Shown here one piece after another: positions 45,868-58,563 of a stretch of 64,000 nucleotides of DNA. The position numbers and the translations under genes are program-made. Each line of letters begins with the position of its first letter. The stretch's first letter is position 1. The stretch is from assembly GCF_024599795.1 (NCBI RefSeq), contig NZ_CP102246.1, positions 744,001 to 808,000 on the forward strand. The letters run 5' to 3'. The notes beneath the pieces are model-generated. The model had not been told where the DNA came from. It did no database searches and saw only the letters and a program-made list of their open reading frames with translations. This DNA comes from Enterobacter cloacae complex sp. R_G8 (lineage in GTDB: Bacteria; Pseudomonadota; Gammaproteobacteria; Enterobacterales; Enterobacteriaceae).

Positions 45868-46042
45868 AAGCATTTAATGGCTTTTTGCTGTTTTTTTCTG
45901 CAGTTGATACAATGCGTCAAAATTGCCCTTGCGAAGGTCATTCGCTTTGGTTAGTATTCACACCCGCTTCAGTGGGAAACAAAAATCCTGCTAATTGGTC
46001 GAAGCATTGGTATGCGGCAAATCCGCAAGGAACAGGTTGATT

Positions 46043-46375
46043 ATGTACGAAGCTCTTTTAGTTGTTTTCCTTATTGTAGCCATCGCTCTCGTAGCGCTGA
46101 TTATGCTGCAGCAAGGTAAAGGCGCTGATATGGGAGCCTCCTTCGGAGCAGGCGCTTCCGGTACGCTGTTCGGTTCAAGTGGTTCTGCGAACTTCATGAC
46201 CCGTACTACAGCGATTCTGGCTACGCTGTTCTTCATCATCAGCCTGGTGCTGGGCAATATCAACAGCAACAAGACCAGCAAAGGAAGCGAGTGGGAAAAC
46301 CTGAGCGCGCCAGCGAAAACTGAGCAGACTCAGCCAGCTGCACCGGCTAAGCCAACCAGCGATATCCCGCAGTAA
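46043..46375 (+). CDS. secG: Preprotein translocase subunit SecG
   Basis: A 110-residue inner-membrane protein of the SecYEG channel. Two helices (about 3-24 and 52-72) flank the conserved QQGKGADMGASFGAGAS loop. The C-terminus is a hydrophilic A/P/Q/T tail. The start at 46043 (MYEALLVVFL) matches E. coli. tRNA-Leu follows ten bases after the stop, probably in the same transcript. Confidence 0.98.
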   Translation: MYEALLVVFLIVAIALVALIMLQQGKGADMGASFGAGASGTLFGSSGSANFMTRTTAILATLFFIISLVLGNINSNKTSKGSEWENLSAPAKTEQTQPAAPAKPTSDIPQ

Positions 46376-46384
46376 GTATTCCGT

Positions 46385-46471
46385 ACCGAGGTGGTGGAAT
46401 TGGTAGACACGCTACCTTGAGGTGGTAGTGCCCTAACGGGCTTGTGGGTTCGAGTCCCATCCTCGGTACCA
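46385..46471 (+). tRNA. leuU: tRNA-Leu (anticodon GAG)
   Basis: An 87-nt class II tRNA. The acceptor stem ACCGAGG / CCTCGGT is followed by A and an encoded CCA. The anticodon loop TTGAGGT between CTACC and GGTAG has GAG at 46419-46421. The variable arm is TGCCCTAACGGGCTT and the T arm contains GGTTCGAGTCC. The position after secG equals E. coli leuU. Confidence 0.98.
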
Positions 46472-46483
46472 ATATTCCAGAAG

Positions 46484-46510
46484 AAAGACGTCGAAAGACG
46501 TCTTTTTTTT
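46484..46510 (+). terminator. Terminator after secG-leuU
   Basis: AAAGACGTC / GACGTCTTTTTTTT with a GAAA tetraloop: a near-ideal intrinsic terminator. Confidence 0.93.
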
Positions 46511-46538
46511 CGTCTGAAGTACGATCGAAAAAAAACCA

Positions 46539-46566
46539 AAAAAAGGCGTCCATCGGACGCCTTTTG
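46539..46566 (-). terminator. Terminator after argG
   Basis: On the minus strand AAAAGGCGTC / GACGCCTTTTTTT with a CGATG loop, 17 bases past the argG stop. The T run is on the argG-proximal transcript. Confidence 0.9.
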
Positions 46567-46582
46567 CATTTCATCTCAGCGA

Positions 46583-47956
<1,374 letters not shown>

Positions 47957-47977
47957 TTAGAGACCGCTTTCGCTCTC

Positions 47978-48016
47978 GATGCATGTTTATGCAAAATAAG
48001 TGAGTATTCATTTAAT
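47978..48016 (-). promoter_or_regulatory. Tandem ARG boxes (ArgR operator) of argG
   Basis: Two 18-bp boxes: GATGCATGTTTATGCAAA at 47978-47995 and AGTGAGTATTCATTTAAT at 47999-48016. They are separated by three bases (ATA), the spacing that lets one ArgR hexamer bind both. Cores match TGAAT-N4-ATTCA in most positions. The 286-base gap to metY otherwise holds promoters but no gene. Confidence 0.85.
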
Positions 48017-48171
48017 CATCTTTTGTCGATGACCGGAAGAGACTCGTGCGTTTTTTGTAAAAATTTCCCTCCGTTTGGCCTGGTGGAAACTGGGTTGACA
48101 GGCGGGGTTCACTATCAATATACTGAACGCCGATTTTACGTCCCGTCTTCGGTACCAAATCCCAGCATTAT

Positions 48172-48200
48172 TTGCATTTTCTCGCCAAAAAGCGTAGAAT
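48172..48200 (+). promoter_or_regulatory. metY promoter
   Basis: TTGCAT (48172-48177), 17-base spacer, TAGAAT (48195-48200), predicting a start about ten bases before metY. A second candidate, TTGACA at 48095 with TATACT at 48119 (18-base spacer), lies further upstream. Confidence 0.75.
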
Positions 48201-48215
48201 TTGCCACGTTTCAGG

Positions 48216-48292
<77 letters not shown>

Positions 48293-48414
48293 CTTTCCCA
48301 TAAAGTCATTTTTCAAATATACTGTGAAGACTCAGAGCCTTCGTAGCTGGATTTGAAAAAATTCTTTCGGAGAGTGCTCCAGGCCACCGTTGTGGCTATA
48401 GGGTTCAGTTATCT

Positions 48415-48440
48415 AAAGCCCCGATTTATCGGGGTTTTTT
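48415..48440 (+). terminator. Terminator/attenuator between metY and rimP
   Basis: AAAGCCCCG / CGGGGTTTTTT with an ATTTAT loop. It lies inside the metY-nusA-infB operon, so read-through must be partial. The 207-base metY-rimP leader shows no other gene. Confidence 0.88.
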
Positions 48441-48499
48441 GTTATCTGACTACAGAATAACTGGGCTTTACGCCCTTTTTTTATGTCTTGGGGGTGGGC

Positions 48500-48952
48500 T
48501 TGTCCACATTAGAGCAAAAATTAACAGAGATGATTACTGCACCGGTCGAAGCACTGGGCTACGAACTGGTCGGCATCGAATTCGTTCGCGGCCGCACATC
48601 GACGCTGCGCATCTATATTGATAGTGAAGATGGCATCAATGTTGATGATTGTGCTGATGTTAGCCACCAGGTGAGTGCGGTTCTTGATGTTGAAGATCCG
48701 ATTACCGTTGCGTACAACCTGGAAGTTTCCTCACCTGGCCTCGATCGCCCGATGTTCACGGCCGAGCACTATGTGCGCTTTACCGGTGAAGAAGTGGCTC
48801 TCGTTCTGCGTATGGCCGTACAGAACCGCCGTAAATGGCAGGGAATTATCAAAGCCGTTGATGGTGAAATGATCACGGTGACAGTCGAAGGCAAAGATGA
48901 AGTGTTCGCGCTGAGTAATATCCAGAAGGCGAACCTGGTTCCCCACTTTTAA
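48500..48952 (+). CDS. rimP: Ribosome maturation factor RimP
   Basis: A 150-residue factor for late assembly of the 30S subunit. The N-terminal alpha/beta domain (about 1-80; [16 protein letters not shown]) is followed by an SH3-like C-terminal domain. The start is TTG at 48500 ([10 protein letters not shown]), as in E. coli, behind a GGGGTGGG purine-rich stretch. The in-frame ATG at 48488... is upstream only as a GTG/ATG extension and would add four residues. Confidence 0.95.
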   Translation: MSTLEQKLTEMITAPVEALGYELVGIEFVRGRTSTLRIYIDSEDGINVDDCADVSHQVSAVLDVEDPITVAYNLEVSSPGLDRPMFTAEHYVRFTGEEVALVLRMAVQNRRKWQGIIKAVDGEMITVTVEGKDEVFALSNIQKANLVPHF

Positions 48953-48980
48953 CAGTCTGGATTGAGGTGAAAAGCCCGCG

Positions 48981-50483
48981 ATGAACAAAGAAATTTTGGC
49001 TGTTGTTGAAGCCGTCTCCAACGAGAAATCACTGCCGCGTGAAAAGATTTTCGAAGCGCTGGAAAGTGCACTGGCTACAGCAACCAAGAAAAAATACGAA
49101 CAAGAGATCGATGTTCGCGTAGAAATCGATCGCAAAAGCGGTGACTTCGATACATTCCGTCGTTGGGTAATCGTTGAAGAAGTGACCCAGCCAACCAAAG
49201 AGATCACTCTGGAAGCGGCACGTTTTGAAGACGAAAGCCTGAACGTTGGTGACTATGTTGAAGATCAGATTGAGTCTGTGACCTTCGACCGTATCACCAC
49301 CCAGACCGCAAAACAGGTTATCGTGCAGAAAGTTCGCGAAGCCGAGCGTGCGCTGGTTGTTGATCAGTTCCGCGATCAGGAAGGCGAAATCATCACGGGT
49401 GTGGTGAAGAAAGTGAACCGCGACAACATCTCTCTGGAGATCAAATCTGAAGGGATGCCGGGCAACGCTGAAGCGGTGATCCTGCGTGAAGACATGCTGC
49501 CGCGTGAAAACTTCCGCCCTGGCGACCGTATCCGTGGTGTGCTGTATGCCGTTCGCCCTGAAGCGCGTGGTGCACAGCTGTTCGTGACCCGTTCTAAACC
49601 AGAAATGCTGGTTGAACTGTTCCGTATCGAAGTGCCGGAAATCGGTGAAGAAGTTATCGAGATTAAAGCGGCGGCTCGCGATCCGGGCTCCCGTGCGAAA
49701 ATTGCGGTGAAAACCAACGACAAGCGTATCGACCCGGTCGGTGCTTGCGTCGGTATGCGTGGTGCGCGTGTTCAGGCGGTCTCTACCGAGCTGGGCGGCG
49801 AACGTATCGATATCGTTCTGTGGGATGACAACCCGGCGCAGTTCGTGATCAACGCAATGGCTCCGGCGGATGTGGCGTCTATCGTTGTTGACGAAGACAA
49901 ACACACCATGGATATCGCTGTTGAAGCGGGCAACCTGGCGCAGGCAATCGGCCGTAACGGTCAGAACGTACGCCTGGCGTCACAGCTGAGCGGCTGGGAA
50001 CTCAACGTCATGACCGTTGATGACCTGCAGGCCAAGCATCAGGCTGAAGCCCATGCGGCGATCGATACCTTCACGAAATACCTGGACATTGACGAAGAGT
50101 TCGCCACGGTTCTGGTAGAAGAAGGTTTCTCTACGCTGGAAGAACTGGCCTATGTGCCAATGAAAGAGCTGCTGGAAATTGACGGTCTGGATGAACCAAC
50201 CGTTGAAGCCCTGCGTGAACGCGCTAAAAACGCACTGACCACCCTGGCACTGGCTCAGGAAGAAAGCCTTGGCGATAAAAAGCCGGCTGATGACCTGCTG
50301 AATCTGGAAGGTCTTGATCGTGCGATTGCGTTCAAGCTGGCTGCCCGTGGTGTTTGTACGCTGGAAGATCTCGCTGAGCAAGGCGTTGATGACCTGGCTG
50401 ATATCGAAGGTTTAACCGACGAGAAAGCCGGCGAACTCATCATGGCCGCACGTAATATTTGCTGGTTCGGCGACGAAGCGTAA
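48981..50483 (+). CDS. nusA: Transcription termination/antitermination factor NusA
   Basis: A 500-residue elongation factor. It has the N-terminal polymerase-binding domain (1-125), S1 (about 135-200), KH1 and KH2 (about 205-350; [11 protein letters not shown] and [12 protein letters not shown]), and two acidic repeats (about 365-420 and 440-495) that bind alpha-CTD and N protein. It is five residues longer than the E. coli K-12 protein because of EIKSEGMPG in the S1 domain near residue 154, a form I recall from Salmonella. It lies between rimP and infB. Confidence 0.98.
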   Translation: MNKEILAVVEAVSNEKSLPREKIFEALESALATATKKKYEQEIDVRVEIDRKSGDFDTFRRWVIVEEVTQPTKEITLEAARFEDESLNVGDYVEDQIESVTFDRITTQTAKQVIVQKVREAERALVVDQFRDQEGEIITGVVKKVNRDNISLEIKSEGMPGNAEAVILREDMLPRENFRPGDRIRGVLYAVRPEARGAQLFVTRSKPEMLVELFRIEVPEIGEEVIEIKAAARDPGSRAKIAVKTNDKRIDPVGACVGMRGARVQAVSTELGGERIDIVLWDDNPAQFVINAMAPADVASIVVDEDKHTMDIAVEAGNLAQAIGRNGQNVRLASQLSGWELNVMTVDDLQAKHQAEAHAAIDTFTKYLDIDEEFATVLVEEGFSTLEELAYVPMKELLEIDGLDEPTVEALRERAKNALTTLALAQEESLGDKKPADDLLNLEGLDRAIAFKLAARGVCTLEDLAEQGVDDLADIEGLTDEKAGELIMAARNICWFGDEA

Positions 50484-50507
50484 TAAACTGTAGCAGGAAG
50501 GAACAGC

Positions 50508-53198
50508 ATGACTGATGTAACTGTAAAATCGCTGGCTGCCGAGATTCAGACCTCCGTGGACCGCCTGGTACAGCAATTTGCTGATGCAGGGATCCCGAAG
50601 ACCGCTGATGACTCGGTGACGGCAAACGAAAAACAAACCTTGTTAGCGCACCTGAACCGTGAACACGGCTCTGCGCCTGACAAGCTGACGCTGCAGCGCA
50701 AAACGCGCAGCACGTTGAATATCCCTGGTACCGGTGGCAAAAGTAAATCGGTACAAATTGAAGTCCGCAAGACGCGCACCTTTGTAAAACGTGATCCGCA
50801 AGAGGCAGAACGCCTTGCCGCGGAAGAGCAGGCACAGCGTGAAGCGGAAGAACAAGCTCAGCGTGAGGCGGAAGCATCTGCCAAACGTGAGGCAGAATTA
50901 AAAGCTGAACGTGAGGCCGCAGAAAAAGCGAAACGCGACGCAAGTGATAAAGTGAAGCGTGAAGCTGCGGAAAAAGACAAAGTGAGCAATCAACAGACAG
51001 ACGAAATGACCAAAACCGCCCAGGCTGAAAAAGCCCGCCGTGAAAATGAAGCTGCCGAGCTGAAGCGTAAAGCGGAAGAAGAAGCACGCCGCAAGCTGGA
51101 AGAAGAAGCGCGTCGTGTGGCTGAAGAAGCGCGCCGTATGGCAGAAGAAAACGAGAAGAATGGTGTGAATACCGCTGAACCGACTGAAGATACCAGCGAC
51201 TATCACGTGACCACTTCTCAGCACGCGCGTCAGGCTGAAGATGATAACGACCGTGAAGTTGAAGGCGGCCGTGGTCGTGGTCGCAATGCGAAAGCAGCGC
51301 GTCCGGCGAAAAAAGGCAACAAACACGCCGAGTCTAAAGCTGATCGTGAAGAAGCGCGTGCAGCCGTGCGTGGCGGTAAAGGCGGCAAACAGCGTAAAGG
51401 TTCTTCCCTGCAGCAGGGCTTCCAGAAGCCAGCTCAGGCCGTTAACCGTGACGTTGTGATCGGCGAAACCATCACCGTTGGCGATCTGGCGAACAAAATG
51501 GCGGTTAAAGGCTCTCAGGTCATCAAAGCGATGATGAAACTGGGCGCAATGGCGACCATCAACCAGGTTATCGACCAGGAAACCGCACAGCTGGTTGCCG
51601 AAGAGATGGGCCATAAAGTTATCCTGCGTCGTGAAAACGAGCTGGAAGAAGCGGTAATGAGCGACCGTGATACCGGTGCTGCGGCAGAACCGCGTGCGCC
51701 AGTTGTGACCATCATGGGTCACGTTGACCACGGTAAAACCTCGCTGCTCGACTACATTCGTTCTACGAAAGTGGCCTCCGGTGAAGCGGGTGGTATTACC
51801 CAGCACATCGGTGCATATCACGTTGAAACCGACAACGGTATGATCACCTTCCTGGATACCCCAGGTCACGCCGCGTTCACCTCAATGCGTGCGCGTGGTG
51901 CTCAGGCGACAGATATCGTTGTTCTGGTTGTTGCTGCAGACGATGGCGTCATGCCACAGACTATCGAAGCTATCCAGCACGCGAAAGCGGCGGGTGTGCC
52001 TGTTGTGGTTGCAGTGAACAAGATCGATAAGCCAGAAGCGGATCCGGATCGTGTTAAAAACGAACTGTCCCAGTACGGCATCCTGCCAGAAGAGTGGGGC
52101 GGTGAAAGCCAGTTCGTACACGTGTCTGCGAAAGCAGGTACCGGTATCGACGAGCTGCTGGACGCGATCCTGCTGCAGGCTGAAGTTCTGGAGCTGAAAG
52201 CGATCCGTAACGGTATGGCGAGCGGCGCGGTCATCGAATCCTTCCTGGATAAAGGCCGTGGCCCAGTGGCTACCGTTCTGGTTCGCGAAGGTACACTGCA
52301 TAAAGGCGATATCGTCCTGTGTGGTTTCGAATACGGTCGTGTTCGTGCGATGCGTAACGAACTGGGTCAGGAAGTGCTGGAAGCAGGTCCGTCCATTCCA
52401 GTGGAAATCCTCGGTCTGTCCGGTGTGCCGGCTGCCGGTGACGAAGTGACCGTTGTGCGTGACGAGAAGAAAGCGCGTGAAGTTGCACTGTACCGTCAGG
52501 GCAAATTCCGTGAAGTTAAACTGGCTCGTCAGCAGAAATCTAAACTCGAGAACATGTTTGCGAACATGGCTGAAGGCGAAGTTCACGAAGTGAACGTCGT
52601 ACTGAAAGCAGACGTTCAGGGTTCTGTGGAAGCGATCTCCGACTCCTTGCTGAAACTGTCTACCGACGAAGTTAAAGTGAAGATCATCGGTTCTGGCGTA
52701 GGTGGTATCACCGAAACCGACGCAACCCTGGCGGCTGCCTCCAACGCCATCCTGGTTGGCTTCAACGTGCGTGCTGACGCGTCTGCTCGCCGCGTGATCG
52801 AAGCGGAAAGCCTGGATCTGCGTTACTACTCCGTCATCTATAACCTGATCGACGAAGTGAAAGCAGCGATGAGCGGTATGCTGTCTCCAGAGCTGAAACA
52901 GCAGATCATCGGTCTGGCTGAAGTGCGTGATGTGTTCAAATCACCGAAATTCGGTGCGATCGCGGGCTGTATGGTTACCGAAGGTACCATCAAGCGTCAC
53001 AACCCAATCCGCGTACTGCGTGACAACGTGGTTATCTACGAAGGCGAGCTGGAATCCCTGCGCCGCTTCAAAGATGACGTTAACGAAGTCCGTAACGGCA
53101 TGGAATGTGGTATCGGCGTGAAGAACTACAACGACGTTCGCGTTGGCGATATGATCGAAGTGTTCGAAATCATCGAGATCCAACGCAGCATCGACTAA
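50508..53198 (+). CDS. infB: Translation initiation factor IF-2
   Basis: An 896-residue GTPase that brings fMet-tRNA to the 30S subunit. The long N-terminal part has a highly charged E/A/K/R coiled coil (about 95-215), then a second IF2_N domain. The G domain has GHVDHGKT near 404, DTPGH near 450 and NKID near 504. The C-terminal domains bind fMet-tRNA. In E. coli internal starts make shorter isoforms, and candidate internal Met/Val codons exist here but were not assigned. The initiator tRNA gene metY is in the same operon. Confidence 0.98.
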   Translation: MTDVTVKSLAAEIQTSVDRLVQQFADAGIPKTADDSVTANEKQTLLAHLNREHGSAPDKLTLQRKTRSTLNIPGTGGKSKSVQIEVRKTRTFVKRDPQEAERLAAEEQAQREAEEQAQREAEASAKREAELKAEREAAEKAKRDASDKVKREAAEKDKVSNQQTDEMTKTAQAEKARRENEAAELKRKAEEEARRKLEEEARRVAEEARRMAEENEKNGVNTAEPTEDTSDYHVTTSQHARQAEDDNDREVEGGRGRGRNAKAARPAKKGNKHAESKADREEARAAVRGGKGGKQRKGSSLQQGFQKPAQAVNRDVVIGETITVGDLANKMAVKGSQVIKAMMKLGAMATINQVIDQETAQLVAEEMGHKVILRRENELEEAVMSDRDTGAAAEPRAPVVTIMGHVDHGKTSLLDYIRSTKVASGEAGGITQHIGAYHVETDNGMITFLDTPGHAAFTSMRARGAQATDIVVLVVAADDGVMPQTIEAIQHAKAAGVPVVVAVNKIDKPEADPDRVKNELSQYGILPEEWGGESQFVHVSAKAGTGIDELLDAILLQAEVLELKAIRNGMASGAVIESFLDKGRGPVATVLVREGTLHKGDIVLCGFEYGRVRAMRNELGQEVLEAGPSIPVEILGLSGVPAAGDEVTVVRDEKKAREVALYRQGKFREVKLARQQKSKLENMFANMAEGEVHEVNVVLKADVQGSVEAISDSLLKLSTDEVKVKIIGSGVGGITETDATLAAASNAILVGFNVRADASARRVIEAESLDLRYYSVIYNLIDEVKAAMSGMLSPELKQQIIGLAEVRDVFKSPKFGAIAGCMVTEGTIKRHNPIRVLRDNVVIYEGELESLRRFKDDVNEVRNGMECGIGVKNYNDVRVGDMIEVFEIIEIQRSID

Positions 53199-53258
53199 TC
53201 CTGTTGGGATAGGTCCATATGTCGGCCGGGATCGCCTCGTGCCACCCGGCAATAATTT

Positions 53259-53286
53259 TAAAAAGGGGCTTTAGCCCCTTTTTTGT
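53259..53286 (+). terminator. Hairpin terminator between infB and rbfA
   Basis: AAAAAGGGGC / GCCCCTTTTTTG with a TTTA loop. It ends 15 bases before rbfA, whose Shine-Dalgarno (TGGAG) directly follows, so it may attenuate distal operon expression. Confidence 0.85.
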
Positions 53287-53300
53287 CTGGAGAATTTATT

Positions 53301-53705
53301 ATGGCGAAAGAATTTGGTCGCCCGCAGCGCGTAGCGCAGGAAATGCAGAAAGAGATCGCGCTCATCCTGCAACGCGAAATTAAAGATCCGCGTGTGGGCA
53401 TGATGACCACCGTGTCCGGCGTGGAGATGTCCCGTGACCTGGCGTATGCCAAAGTATTCGTGACGTTCCTGAACGATCAGGACGAAGCGGCAGTGAAAAA
53501 TGGCATTAAAGCGCTGCAGGAAGCCTCTGGTTTCATCCGCTCTCTGCTCGGTAAAGCGATGCGCCTGCGTATCGTGCCTGAGCTGACCTTCTTCTACGAC
53601 AACTCCCTGGTCGAAGGTATGCGTATGTCCAACCTGGTGACCAGCGTGGTGAAACATGACGACGAACGTCGTGTTAATCCGGCGGACGACAGCAAGGAGG
53701 ACTGA
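53301..53705 (+). CDS. rbfA: 30S ribosome-binding factor A
   Basis: A 134-residue KH-fold factor for 16S rRNA 5'-end maturation and cold adaptation. [20 protein letters not shown] is the family N-terminus, and the C-terminal tail is acidic/basic and disordered. The start at 53301 is conserved; six upstream in-frame residues are dismissed. Its stop overlaps truB by one base. Confidence 0.97.
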   Translation: MAKEFGRPQRVAQEMQKEIALILQREIKDPRVGMMTTVSGVEMSRDLAYAKVFVTFLNDQDEAAVKNGIKALQEASGFIRSLLGKAMRLRIVPELTFFYDNSLVEGMRMSNLVTSVVKHDDERRVNPADDSKED

Positions 53706-54655
53706 TGAGTCGTCCTCGTCGTCGTGGTCGCGACGTGCATGGTGTGCTGCTGCTGGATAAACCCCAGGGCGCTTCCAGCAACGACGTGCTGCAAAAAGTT
53801 AAGCGAATTTTTAACGCCAACCGTGCGGGCCATACTGGTGCGCTGGACCCTCTGGCGACGGGAATGTTGCCTGTCTGTCTGGGGGAGGCTACAAAGTTTT
53901 CTCAGTACCTGCTGGATTCCGATAAACGTTATCGCGTCATCGCCAGACTGGGCCAGCGCACGGACACCTCCGATGCCGATGGCCAGGTGGTAGAGGAGCG
54001 TCCTGTGACGTTTAGTGCAGAGCAACTGGATGCGGCGCTGGAGAGCTTCCGTGGCGATACGCTGCAGGTGCCGTCGATGTATTCTGCACTGAAATATCAG
54101 GGCAAAAAACTCTACGAATATGCGCGCCAGGGCATTGAAGTGCCGCGTGAAGCCCGCCCGATCACCGTGTATGAACTGCTCTTTATTCGCCACGAGGGTG
54201 ACGAACTGGAGCTGGAAGTCCACTGTTCGAAAGGCACCTATATTCGTACCATCATCGACGATCTGGGCGAGAAACTGGGCTGCGGCGCGCATGTTATCTA
54301 TCTGCGTCGCCTGGCCGTCAGTAAGTATCCGGTTGAGCGGATGGTGACCCTTGAACATCTGCACGCGCTGGTTGAGCAGGCGCAAGCGCAAGGGATGGCA
54401 GCAGCAGAACTGCTCGATCCGCTGCTGATGCCGATGGACAGCCCGGCGGCGGACTTCCCGGTTGTTAATCTTCCTTTAACATCGTCCGTTTACTTTAAGA
54501 ACGGAAACCCGGTTCGGACCATGAATGCACCGCTGGAAGGGCTGGTACGCGTGACCGAAGGGGATGACGGTAAGTTTATCGGCATGGGTGAAATGGACGG
54601 TGAAGGACGCGTTGCGCCCCGCCGTCTGGTGGTGGAATACCCGGTCGAAGGCTGA
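53705..54655 (+). CDS. truB: tRNA pseudouridine-55 synthase TruB
   Basis: A 316-residue synthase that makes pseudouridine 55 in the T loop of tRNAs. The catalytic Asp is in [15 protein letters not shown] near residue 48. A C-terminal PUA domain begins near residue 250. The start overlaps the rbfA stop. rpsO follows after 156 bases with its own promoter. Confidence 0.98.
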   Translation: MSRPRRRGRDVHGVLLLDKPQGASSNDVLQKVKRIFNANRAGHTGALDPLATGMLPVCLGEATKFSQYLLDSDKRYRVIARLGQRTDTSDADGQVVEERPVTFSAEQLDAALESFRGDTLQVPSMYSALKYQGKKLYEYARQGIEVPREARPITVYELLFIRHEGDELELEVHCSKGTYIRTIIDDLGEKLGCGAHVIYLRRLAVSKYPVERMVTLEHLHALVEQAQAQGMAAAELLDPLLMPMDSPAADFPVVNLPLTSSVYFKNGNPVRTMNAPLEGLVRVTEGDDGKFIGMGEMDGEGRVAPRRLVVEYPVEG

Positions 54656-54725
54656 CGGCGATATCAGCTCACCTTGCGGTAAACCGGTGAGGCGAGTAGA
54701 ATATCGCGGCTTAACGTCCGGCAAA

Positions 54726-55081
<356 letters not shown>

Positions 55082-55096
55082 GTCTTGCGAGTTTCA

Positions 55097-55126
55097 GAAA
55101 AGGGGGCCTGATGGCCCCTTTTTTCA
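55097..55126. terminator. Terminator after rpsO
   Basis: AAAAGGGGGCC / GGCCCCTTTTTT with a TGAT loop. The A run on the left also gives a short U run on the opposite strand, so it could serve both strands. Confidence 0.9.
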
Positions 55127-55195
55127 ACCAGACCGCAGCAATTCACTGGAAACTATTGTATTGTTGCTATAAATGATCTTCCTTGCAGAGGTTCG

Positions 55196-55247
55196 CGCGG
55201 CTAATGAGAGGCTTCACCCATGGGGGTGTTGGTTGTCATTAGTCGCG
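55196..55247 (+). promoter_or_regulatory. pnp leader hairpin (RNase III / PNPase autoregulation site)
   Basis: CGCGGCTAATGA (55196-55207) pairs with TCATTAGTCGCG (55236-55247), forming a long stem in the pnp leader 77 bases before the start. In E. coli RNase III cuts the equivalent stem and PNPase then removes the small duplex and represses its own translation. TATAAA at 55168 may be the -10. Confidence 0.75.
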
Positions 55248-55323
55248 AGGATGCGAAGAAGGTCGGGTTAAATCGTCAGCACACCGGTGGTGTGCTGTCA
55301 AACTTTTAAGAAAGGACAGAATT

Positions 55324-57462
55324 TTGCTGAATCCGATCGTTCGTAAATTCCAGTATGGTCAGCATACCGTCACGCTGGAAACCGGCATGATGGCACGTCA
55401 GGCTACTGCTGCCGTTATGGTAAGCATGGATGACACCGCGGTATTCGTGACCGTTGTTGGCCAGAAAAAAGCAAAACCAGGTCAGGACTTTTTCCCTCTG
55501 ACCGTTAACTACCAGGAGCGTACTTACGCTGCCGGTAAAATCCCGGGTGGCTTCTTCCGTCGTGAAGGCCGTCCAAGCGAAGGCGAAACCCTGATCGCGC
55601 GTCTGATTGACCGCCCGGTTCGTCCGCTGTTCCCGGAAGGCTTCGTAAACGAAGTGCAGGTTATCGCGACCGTGGTTTCCGTTAACCCACAGGTTAACCC
55701 GGATATCGTTGCGATGATCGGCGCATCCGCTGCGCTGTCTCTGTCCGGTATTCCATTCAATGGTCCAATCGGTGCTGCGCGCGTTGGCTACATCAACGAC
55801 CAGTATGTGCTGAACCCGACTCAGGAAGAGCTGAAAGAAAGTAAGCTGGACCTGGTTGTTGCGGGTACTGAAGCCGCTGTTCTGATGGTTGAATCTGAAG
55901 CTGAACTGCTGAGCGAAGACCAGATGCTCGGCGCTGTGGTCTTCGGCCACGACCAGCAGCAGGTTGTTATCCAGAACATCAACGAGCTGGTGAAAGAAGC
56001 CGGCAAACCACGTTGGGACTGGCAGCCTGAAGCAGTAAACGACGCGCTGAACGCACGCGTTGCTGCGCTGGCTGAAGCGCGTCTGAGCGATGCATACCGT
56101 ATCACCGACAAACAGGAGCGTTATGCTCAGGTTGACGTGATCAAAGACGAAACCATCGCCACGCTGGTTGCTGAAGACGAAACGCTGGATGCTAACGAGC
56201 TGAGCGAGATTCTGCACGCAATCGAGAAAAACGTAGTTCGTAGCCGCGTACTGGCTGGCGAGCCGCGTATTGATGGTCGTGAAAAAGACATGATCCGTGG
56301 TCTGGACGTGCGTACTGGCGTACTGCCACGTACTCACGGTTCTGCGCTGTTCACCCGTGGCGAAACGCAGGCGCTGGTTACCGCGACCTTGGGTACTGCA
56401 CGTGACGCACAGATCATCGACGAGCTGATGGGCGAGCGCACTGACAGCTTCCTGTTCCACTATAACTTCCCTCCGTACTCCGTAGGGGAAACCGGTATGG
56501 TGGGTTCGCCGAAGCGTCGTGAAATTGGTCACGGTCGTCTGGCGAAGCGCGGCGTACTGGCAGTGATGCCAGACGCAGACAAATTCCCGTACACCGTTCG
56601 TGTGGTTTCTGAAATCACCGAATCTAACGGTTCTTCTTCCATGGCTTCCGTATGTGGTGCCTCTCTGGCGCTGATGGATGCAGGCGTGCCAATCAAAGCC
56701 GCCGTTGCGGGTATCGCAATGGGTCTGGTGAAAGAGGGCGACAACTTTGTTGTTCTGTCTGACATTCTGGGCGACGAAGACCACCTGGGCGATATGGACT
56801 TCAAAGTGGCGGGTTCCCGCGACGGTATCTCTGCGCTGCAGATGGATATCAAAATTGAAGGTATCACCAAAGAGATCATGCAGGTTGCTCTGAACCAGGC
56901 TAAAGGTGCACGTCTGCACATCCTGGGCGTGATGGAACAGGCTATCAACGCGCCACGCGGTGATATCTCTGAATTCGCTCCGCGTATTCACACCATCAAG
57001 ATCAATCCAGACAAGATCAAAGATGTTATCGGTAAGGGCGGTTCCGTGATCCGTGCGCTGACCGAAGAGACCGGCACCACCATTGAAATCGAAGATGACG
57101 GTACTGTGAAAATCGCAGCGACCGACGGCGAGAAAGCGAAATTTGCCATTCGTCGTATCGAAGAAATCACTGCAGAAATCGAAGTGGGCCGTATCTACAA
57201 TGGTAAAGTGACCCGTATCGTTGACTTTGGCGCATTCGTTGCCATCGGTGGCGGTAAAGAAGGTCTGGTACACATCTCTCAAATCGCTGACAAGCGCGTT
57301 GAGAAAGTGACCGATTACCTGCAGATGGGTCAGGAAGTACCGGTTAAAGTTCTGGAAGTTGACCGCCAGGGCCGTATCCGTCTGAGCATTAAAGAAGCAA
57401 CCGAGCAGTCTCAGCCAGCTGCTGCGCCAGAAGCACCGGCAGCAGAACAGCAGGGCGAGTAA
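55324..57462 (+). CDS. pnp: Polyribonucleotide nucleotidyltransferase (PNPase)
   Basis: A 712-residue 3'-5' phosphorolytic exoribonuclease and degradosome component. Two RNase PH domains (about 1-215 and 310-545) flank a helical domain. KH ([21 protein letters not shown] region) and S1 domains follow, and the A/P/E-rich tail contacts RNase E. The start is TTG at 55324, as in E. coli, with AAGGACAG upstream. It is the last major gene of the metY-pnp unit. Confidence 0.98.
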   Translation: MLNPIVRKFQYGQHTVTLETGMMARQATAAVMVSMDDTAVFVTVVGQKKAKPGQDFFPLTVNYQERTYAAGKIPGGFFRREGRPSEGETLIARLIDRPVRPLFPEGFVNEVQVIATVVSVNPQVNPDIVAMIGASAALSLSGIPFNGPIGAARVGYINDQYVLNPTQEELKESKLDLVVAGTEAAVLMVESEAELLSEDQMLGAVVFGHDQQQVVIQNINELVKEAGKPRWDWQPEAVNDALNARVAALAEARLSDAYRITDKQERYAQVDVIKDETIATLVAEDETLDANELSEILHAIEKNVVRSRVLAGEPRIDGREKDMIRGLDVRTGVLPRTHGSALFTRGETQALVTATLGTARDAQIIDELMGERTDSFLFHYNFPPYSVGETGMVGSPKRREIGHGRLAKRGVLAVMPDADKFPYTVRVVSEITESNGSSSMASVCGASLALMDAGVPIKAAVAGIAMGLVKEGDNFVVLSDILGDEDHLGDMDFKVAGSRDGISALQMDIKIEGITKEIMQVALNQAKGARLHILGVMEQAINAPRGDISEFAPRIHTIKINPDKIKDVIGKGGSVIRALTEETGTTIEIEDDGTVKIAATDGEKAKFAIRRIEEITAEIEVGRIYNGKVTRIVDFGAFVAIGGGKEGLVHISQIADKRVEKVTDYLQMGQEVPVKVLEVDRQGRIRLSIKEATEQSQPAAAPEAPAAEQQGE

Positions 57463-57473
57463 GGTTGCCATTT

Positions 57474-57494
57474 GCCCTCCGCATCGCGGAGGGC
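57474..57494 (+). terminator. Hairpin after pnp
   Basis: GCCCTCCGC / GCGGAGGGC with a three-base ATC loop, 11 bases past the pnp stop. No T run follows, so read-through into nlpI is likely. Confidence 0.55.
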
Positions 57495-57570
57495 CGTTAT
57501 CAGGCAGGACGCCTTGTTAAGCCGCCGGGGGACAGGACGTTCATCCAATAGTTGTCTTCGGGAGTGGGAA

Positions 57571-58455
57571 ATGAAGCCTTTTTTGCGCTGGTGTTTCGTT
57601 GCGACAGCTTTAACGCTGGCAGGATGCAGCAACTCTGCCTGGCGTAAGAGCGAAGTCCTCGCAGTGCCATTGCAACCGACTTTGCAACAGGAAGTGATTC
57701 TGGCACGCATGGAACAAATTCTTGCCAGTCGGGCTTTAACCGATGACGAACGCGCACAGCTTTTATATGAGCGCGGAGTGTTGTATGATAGTCTCGGTCT
57801 GAGGGCATTAGCGCGAAATGATTTCTCACAAGCGCTGGCTATCCGACCTGATATGCCTGAAGTATTCAATTACTTAGGCATTTATTTAACGCAGGCAGGC
57901 AATTTTGATGCTGCCTATGAAGCGTTTGATTCTGTACTTGAGCTTGATCCAACTTACAACTACGCGCACTTGAATCGCGGTATCGCATTGTATTACGGCG
58001 GTCGTGATAAGTTAGCGCAAGATGATCTGCTGGCGTTTTATCAAGACGATCCTAATGATCCTTTCCGTAGCCTGTGGCTTTACATCGTTGAGCAGAAGCT
58101 CGATGAGAAGCAGGCAAAAGAGGCACTGAAACAGCGCTTCGACAAATCGGACAAGGAACAGTGGGGATGGAACATTGTCGAGTTCTACCTGGGCAACATT
58201 AGCGAAGCAACGCTGATGGAACGCCTCAAGGCGGACGCAACGGATAACACCTCGCTCGCTGAGCATCTCAGTGAAACCAACTTCTATTTAGGTAAGTACT
58301 ACCTAAGTCTGGGGGATAAGGACAGCGCTACGGCACTGTTCAAATTAGCGGTTGCTAACAACGTACACAACTTCGTTGAGCACCGTTATGCATTGTTGGA
58401 ATTATCGCTCTTGGGCCAGGAGCAAGACGACCTGGCAGAATCGGACCAGCAATAG
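57571..58455 (+). CDS. nlpI: Lipoprotein NlpI
   Basis: A 294-residue outer-membrane lipoprotein with TPR repeats (about residues 60-165 and 230-285). It is the adaptor that brings peptidoglycan endopeptidases (MepS and others) to the protease Prc. The lipobox LTLAGC ends at Cys19, and position +2 is Ser, consistent with outer-membrane sorting. The start at 57571 (MKPFLRWCF) matches E. coli; in-frame sequence upstream has no signal. Confidence 0.97.
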   Translation: MKPFLRWCFVATALTLAGCSNSAWRKSEVLAVPLQPTLQQEVILARMEQILASRALTDDERAQLLYERGVLYDSLGLRALARNDFSQALAIRPDMPEVFNYLGIYLTQAGNFDAAYEAFDSVLELDPTYNYAHLNRGIALYYGGRDKLAQDDLLAFYQDDPNDPFRSLWLYIVEQKLDEKQAKEALKQRFDKSDKEQWGWNIVEFYLGNISEATLMERLKADATDNTSLAEHLSETNFYLGKYYLSLGDKDSATALFKLAVANNVHNFVEHRYALLELSLLGQEQDDLAESDQQ

Positions 58456-58563
58456 CTGACGACATAAACATCAGCCCGTAATCTTTTTGATTGCCATCAC
58501 CTTAACTGGTGAGGGCGTTGTTGTTCGTCAATACACCTACTTTGAGCCGGTTCACACTTTTCA

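Noticed and set aside
46385..46510. tRNA-Leu as an integration site for a genomic island
   Set aside because: The tRNA is followed at once by a terminator and argG in the E. coli order; there is no integrase, repeated tRNA 3' end or foreign composition. The same holds for metY.
49430..49470. Five-residue insertion in the S1 domain of NusA relative to E. coli K-12
   Set aside because: I recall the same EIKSEG-type sequence in Salmonella NusA, so it is probably the common enterobacterial form and E. coli is the variant.
50800..51170. Repetitive K/E/A/R coding stretch in infB as a possible tandem-repeat element
   Set aside because: It is the normal low-complexity charged helix of the IF2 N-terminal region.
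55306..57471. A 721-codon open frame antisense to pnp, and similar long antisense frames opposite obgE, valS, deaD, ftsH, argG and nusA
   Set aside because: Their products are rich in H, Q, T, F and V, have no recognisable domain, and mirror the codon bias of the strongly conserved gene on the other strand.
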